Assembly (NCBI GenBank): GCA_039024295.1
Contig: JBCDIQ010000076.1
Location: forward strand, 1 to 17,762
Origin: JBCDIQ01 sp039024295
GTDB lineage: Bacteria; Bacteroidota; Bacteroidia; J057
Length of the DNA stretch: 17,762 bases
Direction of reading: 5' to 3'
The position numbers were made by a program, and so were the translations under genes. Under the pieces are notes generated by a model that made no database searches, was not told the origin of the DNA, and saw nothing but the letters and a program-made list of their open reading frames with translations. Positions 14,240 to 17,762 of this stretch are shown in pieces; the stretch's first letter is position 1, and every line of letters begins with the position of its first letter.

Positions 14240-15082
14240 TTATCGTTTTTTGCTTTCCTCGACCTTTCGAATTTGTTGGACGTTCCTTTTCTCAATGAGG
14301 TTCATCTTGGCTATTACTTCCTCATTTGACTGACCAGTAGGAAAATACCAGTCCTTACTGGAAAAGTATTTTCTCAGGTAAGCGGATTTAAATGAGTATC
14401 CGTAGTCCGCAAAAATTTCATTTCTCATGATCCGCAATTCGTCTAAGGAATAAGCAGCCAAGTCAGGTTCATCCAAAAGCTTGAAGTAAGTGAAGGGATA
14501 CGTTCTATAATCCTTTTCAGTGGAATCCTCACAGATGTTATAAAAAGAATTGGTTTCCGTTATGCCGTAGTATTCATATTGGAGAATGGTTTGGTGTTCT
14601 ACATCGCTATCATGGAATGAATATCCCTCCTTGAATTCCATAAATCTCATATCATTTGTATCCGTTATCAAATAGGTCGTGTCTACGACTTCCCAAATGG
14701 TGGTCACTACTTCGATAATGGGTTCTGGATACAAAATCCTTCCTCTTACCATGCTGGAAGAACGGAACATTCCATCATGATCACAGCTCTCACTAATTAC
14801 CATATTGGCCAAAATGCTGCCATCATACGAAAAATTGTAAATCCACTCTCTGCCGCAAACCCCGCTTTGCCCTTTCACCAAGGCCCAAATACCTGGGCGG
14901 TTCATTTCAATCCGCTCAATGTAATAATGTAACCCATCAAACATGAGGGGACCGTTAAAAATATCGTCCATTTCCTGTTTGGTTAGGGTTCCTCCTCGAT
15001 TAATCCTTTTCTCAAACGTGGATTGCCCAATGAGGCTAGAACCAAGTGTAAGCCCCAAAACCAGGATAGATAAGACCTTCAT
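14240..15082 (-). CDS. Secreted YARHG-domain protein
   Basis: A 280-residue protein with a Sec signal peptide (MKVLSILVLGLTLGSSLIGQS) and no lipobox cysteine, so probably periplasmic or secreted by another route; no T9SS tail is present. The C-terminal part, about residues 208-272, is a YARHG domain: SLDELRIMRNEIFADYGYSF, then YLRKYFSSKDWYFP and NLIEKRNV. YARHG is an extracellular domain of unknown function, often on peptidase- or adhesin-linked proteins in Bacteroidota and Firmicutes. The N-terminal 200 residues (with WALVKGQSGVCGREWIYNFSYDG) are not recognised. The two Cys residues in the middle (CGREW and CEDS) could pair. It lies downstream of the fabI-like gene on the same strand with an 87-nt gap, so it may be a separate unit. 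Confidence 0.75.
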   Translation of the reverse strand: MKVLSILVLGLTLGSSLIGQSTFEKRINRGGTLTKQEMDDIFNGPLMFDGLHYYIERIEMNRPGIWALVKGQSGVCGREWIYNFSYDGSILANMVISESCDHDGMFRSSSMVRGRILYPEPIIEVVTTIWEVVDTTYLITDTNDMRFMEFKEGYSFHDSDVEHQTILQYEYYGITETNSFYNICEDSTEKDYRTYPFTYFKLLDEPDLAAYSLDELRIMRNEIFADYGYSFKSAYLRKYFSSKDWYFPTGQSNEEVIAKMNLIEKRNVQQIRKVEESKKR

Positions 15083-15169
15083 GTTCCAACTTTTATGCAG
15101 GACGAGATGAGACCTCGGGTTAATTTTCCTCCAAGGTACTATTCTCTATACGTGGCTTGAGGGAGTCTA

Positions 15170-15991
15170 TTATCCCGTAATATGGTACCCACCATCCACA
15201 TGCCGAATTTCTCCGGTAACCCGCAGGCCAGGACGGAACAGGTGCACCACTTCATAGGCGAGGTCCATGGGCTGGGCATTTCCTAAGGGACTCATCTTAT
15301 TTGAGGTTTCTACATCCGAAACTTCGAGGGTGGCATTTCCCGCTTTGCTGCCCATGTAGGGTGAGAATCGGATCACATTCACCCGGATTCCATGGGAACG
15401 GCCCAGTTCATCTGCTAACTCGATAGAGATTCGTTCAAGTGCTGCTTTCGCAATGCTGATGTTTCGGTAAGGGTGGAAGGTAACCTTTTCTGCCGCAATA
15501 TAGCTCAGGGAGCAAATAGAAGAGCCGGGTTGTAACACACCGTGCTTCAGCAAATGATAGGTGAGCCGGACAAGGGAGTAGGCCGATACGTCCATGGTGT
15601 CGCAATACTCCTGCATGGATACCTCCAGCAAAGGCTTCACCTTTTTGTTTCGAATGGTTTTGTCCATGGCAATGGCATGCAACAACCCATGTAGCTTTAC
15701 CCCCTCATCATTGAGTTTCTTCGCAAATGCCTCTATGTCTTCGTCAAGGGTGACATCCAGCACTTCAACCATGGTATCTCCCAGCTCTTCATGAACCGCT
15801 TGCTTGAAGTCCTGGAAGTTCTTTTCCAGAAATGCCTTTGATTTATCTGAAAGATGTGTGTGATGCGGGCTAACGCCCAGCCCCGTACAGACCACCTTGC
15901 CGCCTTGTCGGATGATTTCTTTGGCTGTATACATGGCCAGGGAATGGTTATCAGCAATACCCGTGATCAAAAAGGTTGTATTTGCAAGCAT
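15170..15991 (-). CDS. FabI-like enoyl-ACP reductase (SDR fold), divergent
   Basis: A 273-residue SDR-fold enzyme. The N-terminal nucleotide site ITGIADNHSLAM (residues 9-20) has the FabI form of G-I-A-x-N-x-S-I-A. The catalytic region SYIAAEKVTFHPYRNISIAKAALE gives Y164, Y175 and K182, matching FabI Tyr/Tyr/Lys with one extra residue between the tyrosines. It ends VTGEIRHVDGGYHI as in FabI. FabI reduces the enoyl-ACP double bond in the last step of each fatty-acid elongation cycle, using NAD(P)H. The loop SPYMGSKAGNATLE is unlike the usual substrate-loop sequence, so this may be a paralogue with a special acyl substrate. It follows the FabH-like gene by 33 nt in one operon. Whether the genome also carries a canonical FabI cannot be seen here. 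Confidence 0.75.
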   Translation of the reverse strand: MLANTTFLITGIADNHSLAMYTAKEIIRQGGKVVCTGLGVSPHHTHLSDKSKAFLEKNFQDFKQAVHEELGDTMVEVLDVTLDEDIEAFAKKLNDEGVKLHGLLHAIAMDKTIRNKKVKPLLEVSMQEYCDTMDVSAYSLVRLTYHLLKHGVLQPGSSICSLSYIAAEKVTFHPYRNISIAKAALERISIELADELGRSHGIRVNVIRFSPYMGSKAGNATLEVSDVETSNKMSPLGNAQPMDLAYEVVHLFRPGLRVTGEIRHVDGGYHITG

Positions 15992-16024
15992 ATTAATAGG
16001 TTTCTTTAGTCAAAATTAGAAAGG

Positions 16025-16996
16025 CTAATATTTATAGAGCGCAGTGCCCCACGTCCAACCTGCGCCAACGGCAGCGAATAACAGGAGGTCGCCCGCTTCC
16101 ATTTTTTCCTGTTTCATGGTTTCATCCAGAATAATCGGTATGGTTCCACCAGAAGTATTCGCGTACCGGTCCTTATTGGTCTTTACCCGATCAAAGGGAA
16201 GGTTCACACGCCTTGCGACTTCCTGCAGGATTTTGATGCTGGGCTGGTGGGGAAGCATGTATTTTACCTCGTCAATGGTTCGGTTATTTTTGGTCAAAAT
16301 TTCGGTAATACAAGCCGGCACAACTTCTACTGCGGTGTTGTACACTTCCCGTCCATTCATTTGAAAATAATGCTGCTTTCCATCAATGCTCGACTTGGAG
16401 GCAGGGATTTCGGACCCTCCGGCTGGAATGGTAAAATGCTCTTTACCCCTGCCATCCGTATGGAGGATAAAATCGAGGAACCCTTTGTCCTCTGTCGTAG
16501 CCGAAAGTAGAAGCGCGCCTGCGCCATCTCCAAAGAATACCGAATCCCTTCTTTCCCAGTCGGTGATATTCGAAAAAGTGTCAGCCCCAATCACGAGGAC
16601 ATGTTGATACATGCCGGATTGAATGTATTGAACCGCAGTGGCGGTGGCGAATAGGGCACCTGAGCATACAGCCGAGATGTCAAAAGCAACCGCCTTGTGA
16701 GCCCCCAACTTCTCTTGTACAAAGCAGGCACAAGAAGGCGCAAGCCTGTCGGCAGTAGCTGTCGCAAGGATAATCAGGTCAATGTCATCTGGAGACATAC
16801 CTGCGTCATCCAGCGCAGCTTGACCTGCTTTATAAGCCAAGTCGCTGGTGGTTTCTCCTTGAGAAATCCTCCGCTCTTTTATGCCCAGATTTTCGTATAT
16901 CCATTGATCCGAAGAACCAACTTTTTCAAAGAAACAGTTCTTAACGACATTTTTTGGAGCATATGAACCTGTTCCGCTTATATACGCCTTTTTCAT
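16025..16996 (-). CDS. FabH-like ketoacyl-ACP synthase III
   Basis: A 323-residue thiolase-fold enzyme with the full KAS III triad: C111 (DISAVCSGALFA), H250 (LPHQPSIKI) and N280 (YANTSGGTIPI). The N-terminal ISGTGSYAPKNVVKN and WIYENLGIKERRI, and the late AVGAGWTWGTALYKY, are also family marks. KAS III condenses an acyl-CoA starter with malonyl-ACP to start fatty-acid synthesis, or in specialised pathways. The residue after the catalytic Cys and the SGG following NT differ from typical FabH (ACAG, NTSAASIP), so a dedicated secondary role is possible. It is the first gene of an operon with the FabI-like enzyme, implying both act on the same acyl chain. No acyl carrier protein, FabG or FabZ lies nearby in the window. 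Confidence 0.85.
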   Translation of the reverse strand: MKKAYISGTGSYAPKNVVKNCFFEKVGSSDQWIYENLGIKERRISQGETTSDLAYKAGQAALDDAGMSPDDIDLIILATATADRLAPSCACFVQEKLGAHKAVAFDISAVCSGALFATATAVQYIQSGMYQHVLVIGADTFSNITDWERRDSVFFGDGAGALLLSATTEDKGFLDFILHTDGRGKEHFTIPAGGSEIPASKSSIDGKQHYFQMNGREVYNTAVEVVPACITEILTKNNRTIDEVKYMLPHQPSIKILQEVARRVNLPFDRVKTNKDRYANTSGGTIPIILDETMKQEKMEAGDLLLFAAVGAGWTWGTALYKY

Positions 16997-17144
16997 AGAG
17001 GTTATTTACAGGGTTTTTTCACCCCATCCTGGTGATTGCAGCATTTTCCAATCTCCGACAAAACGGCCCTCAAGGGGTGATTAGCAGTCGAAAAAAGAAA
17101 AGGATATAAACCGATGGAGGGAGGTGGGGAATTGGGAGAATTGA
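16997..17144. other. Leader region of the fabH-like operon
   Basis: About 150 bases upstream of the FabH-like start. GGTGATTGCAG (17031-17041) recurs as GGTGATTAGCAG (17076-17087). TCACCCC (17019-17025) is the inverse of GGGGTGA (17074-17080). No clear TAnnTTTG box was found. The repeats could be regulatory sites, but nothing more can be shown. Confidence 0.25.
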
Positions 17145-17336
17145 CTAATTAATGGCCGTTTCATGGTTTCCCATAATAATGGTACCGCACAAAATGGTCT
17201 TGCCATCAGGAAGGTTGTTTTCTTCAATTTGCAGGGAAGAAGGAGAAAAATGGGCAATGTCAGAGAGGAGGAATGAAGCAGTTGCAGGCATATGGACGAT
17301 TATTCGAAAAACAGATAAAATAAGGACTGTTTTCAT
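17145..17336 (-). CDS. Hypothetical 63-aa ORF with signal-like start, doubtful
   Basis: A minus-strand ORF encodes MKTVLILSVFRIIVHMPATASF and then a polar part containing QIEENNLPDGKTILCGTIIMGNHET. The hydrophobic start could be a signal peptide or anchor. There is no recognised family, no clear promoter and no overlap with a better gene. An ORF on the other strand (17152-17424) covers the same DNA and looks less protein-like. It may be a remnant or chance. Confidence 0.22.
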   Translation of the reverse strand: MKTVLILSVFRIIVHMPATASFLLSDIAHFSPSSLQIEENNLPDGKTILCGTIIMGNHETAIN

Positions 17337-17605
17337 GCTGATGCCCTTTCATATTCCGGACAAGAATATGATAAACAGGCAGTTAGAGATAATCCTTATA
17401 CTCTTGGCTACTAGGGGAATATAAGGAATAAAACTTCCAAATGTTAGTCGACATTGCGTGGTTGAACATCAAATAAACCGAAAAACTTTTTCGATTGCAA
17501 TTAATCCATCACTTTTTAGGAAAGAGATATTTTGGGTTTGGGTTATAAAAAATGGTGCTTGAGAAGAATAGGTGGCATTCCTCATGGAAAAACAATGTAG
17601 CAGCT
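17337..17605. other. AT-rich gene-free stretch
   Basis: No gene is supported here. CGAAAAA-C-TTTTTCG (17479-17493) is a tight A/T palindrome and the composition is AT-rich. Confidence 0.3.
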
Positions 17606-17762
17606 CTACCCTTCACAATCTGTTCTTAGAATACATCCGTAATTAGATGGACAAATCCATGGTAGGGGACTTTCGAATATCAGGGTCCCCTTTTCAAAGA
17701 TTAGCACGTTGTTCTCAATGCTAATTGGAAGCTCCTGTGGCAAGTCGACCATGTACATAAAC
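17606..17762 (-). CDS. Possible C-terminal end of a gene running off the right edge
   Basis: A minus-strand frame is open from the right edge to TAG at 17606-17608, 51 residues, with internal Met at 17758 and 17752. The peptide (DLPQELPISIENNVLIFEKG, then LIFESPLPWICPSNYGC) has a normal, beta-strand-like composition. Its start would lie outside the window. A stretch of this length can occur by chance, and no family is recognised. Confidence 0.3.
   Translation of the reverse strand, partial: FMYMVDLPQELPISIENNVLIFEKGTLIFESPLPWICPSNYGCILRTDCEG

Noticed and set aside
17152..17424. 90-codon plus-strand ORF
   Set aside because: Composition is unlike a folded protein and there is no promoter or family; it is antisense to an equally doubtful minus-strand ORF.
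17665..17694. GGGGAC...GTCCCC hairpin followed by TTTT as a plus-strand terminator
   Set aside because: The loop is 14 nt and no plus-strand gene lies upstream; it also falls within the possible minus-strand coding end.
1..17762. tRNA, rRNA, insertion sequences or phage genes
   Set aside because: I saw no cloverleaf, rRNA string, transposase or integrase on either strand.

Overview
The window looks like chromosomal DNA of a member of the Bacteroidota. Three things support this: a 1397-residue secreted protein ending in a type IX secretion (T9SS) type A sorting domain, Bacteroidota-type promoter boxes (TTG/TTTG, about 20 nt, TAnnTTTG-like) and little use of Shine-Dalgarno sites. The mix of TPR histidine kinases and large PKD/beta-helix adhesin-like proteins suggests a free-living, perhaps marine, Saprospiria- or Cytophagia-like bacterium, but that finer placement is inference.

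Layout. 1-54 (minus) is the extreme N-terminus of a probable YqgE/AlgH protein, divergent from an EamA/DMT exporter (233-1132, plus). 1133-1574 has no gene; it holds short repeats, a pair of small GC palindromes typical of dispersed intergenic elements, and a strong terminator for the giant T9SS-exported protein (1575-5768, minus). The divergent, AT-rich gap before the next gene contains three near-consensus DnaA boxes. An ATP-cone domain fused to an Mrr-like nuclease follows (6057-6905, plus).

Next is a duplicated two-component locus. Kinase 1 (6957-8933) overlaps the gene for a LuxR-type response regulator (8930-9544) by 4 nt, and kinase 2 (9703-11679) is its tandem paralogue with no regulator of its own. 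Both kinases carry one in-frame stop codon near the N-terminus, at different positions (TGA at 7236, TAA at 10132). Both stops are followed by GAATTA. Neither gene has a frameshift, and the kinase domains differ mostly by synonymous changes.

11694-13691 (minus) is a likely small operon: a short membrane peptide, a SUKH/SMI1-KNR4-like protein and an ADP-ribosylglycohydrolase. This combination resembles an immunity or anti-ADP-ribosylation cassette, but no toxin is visible. A YdcZ-type DMT protein (13784-14233, plus) is divergent from it across a gap with an 8-bp inverted repeat, and converges on a secreted YARHG-domain protein (14240-15082, minus). A FabH-like ketoacyl synthase and a FabI-like enoyl reductase form a two-gene operon (15170-16996, minus). 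The last 750 bases hold only weak candidates: a 63-codon ORF and a 52-codon ORF open to the right edge.

The observations most worth following up are the doubly interrupted kinase pair, the nucleotide-sensor/nuclease fusion, the SUKH plus ADP-ribosylhydrolase cassette, and the possible DnaA-box cluster at a strand-switch point.
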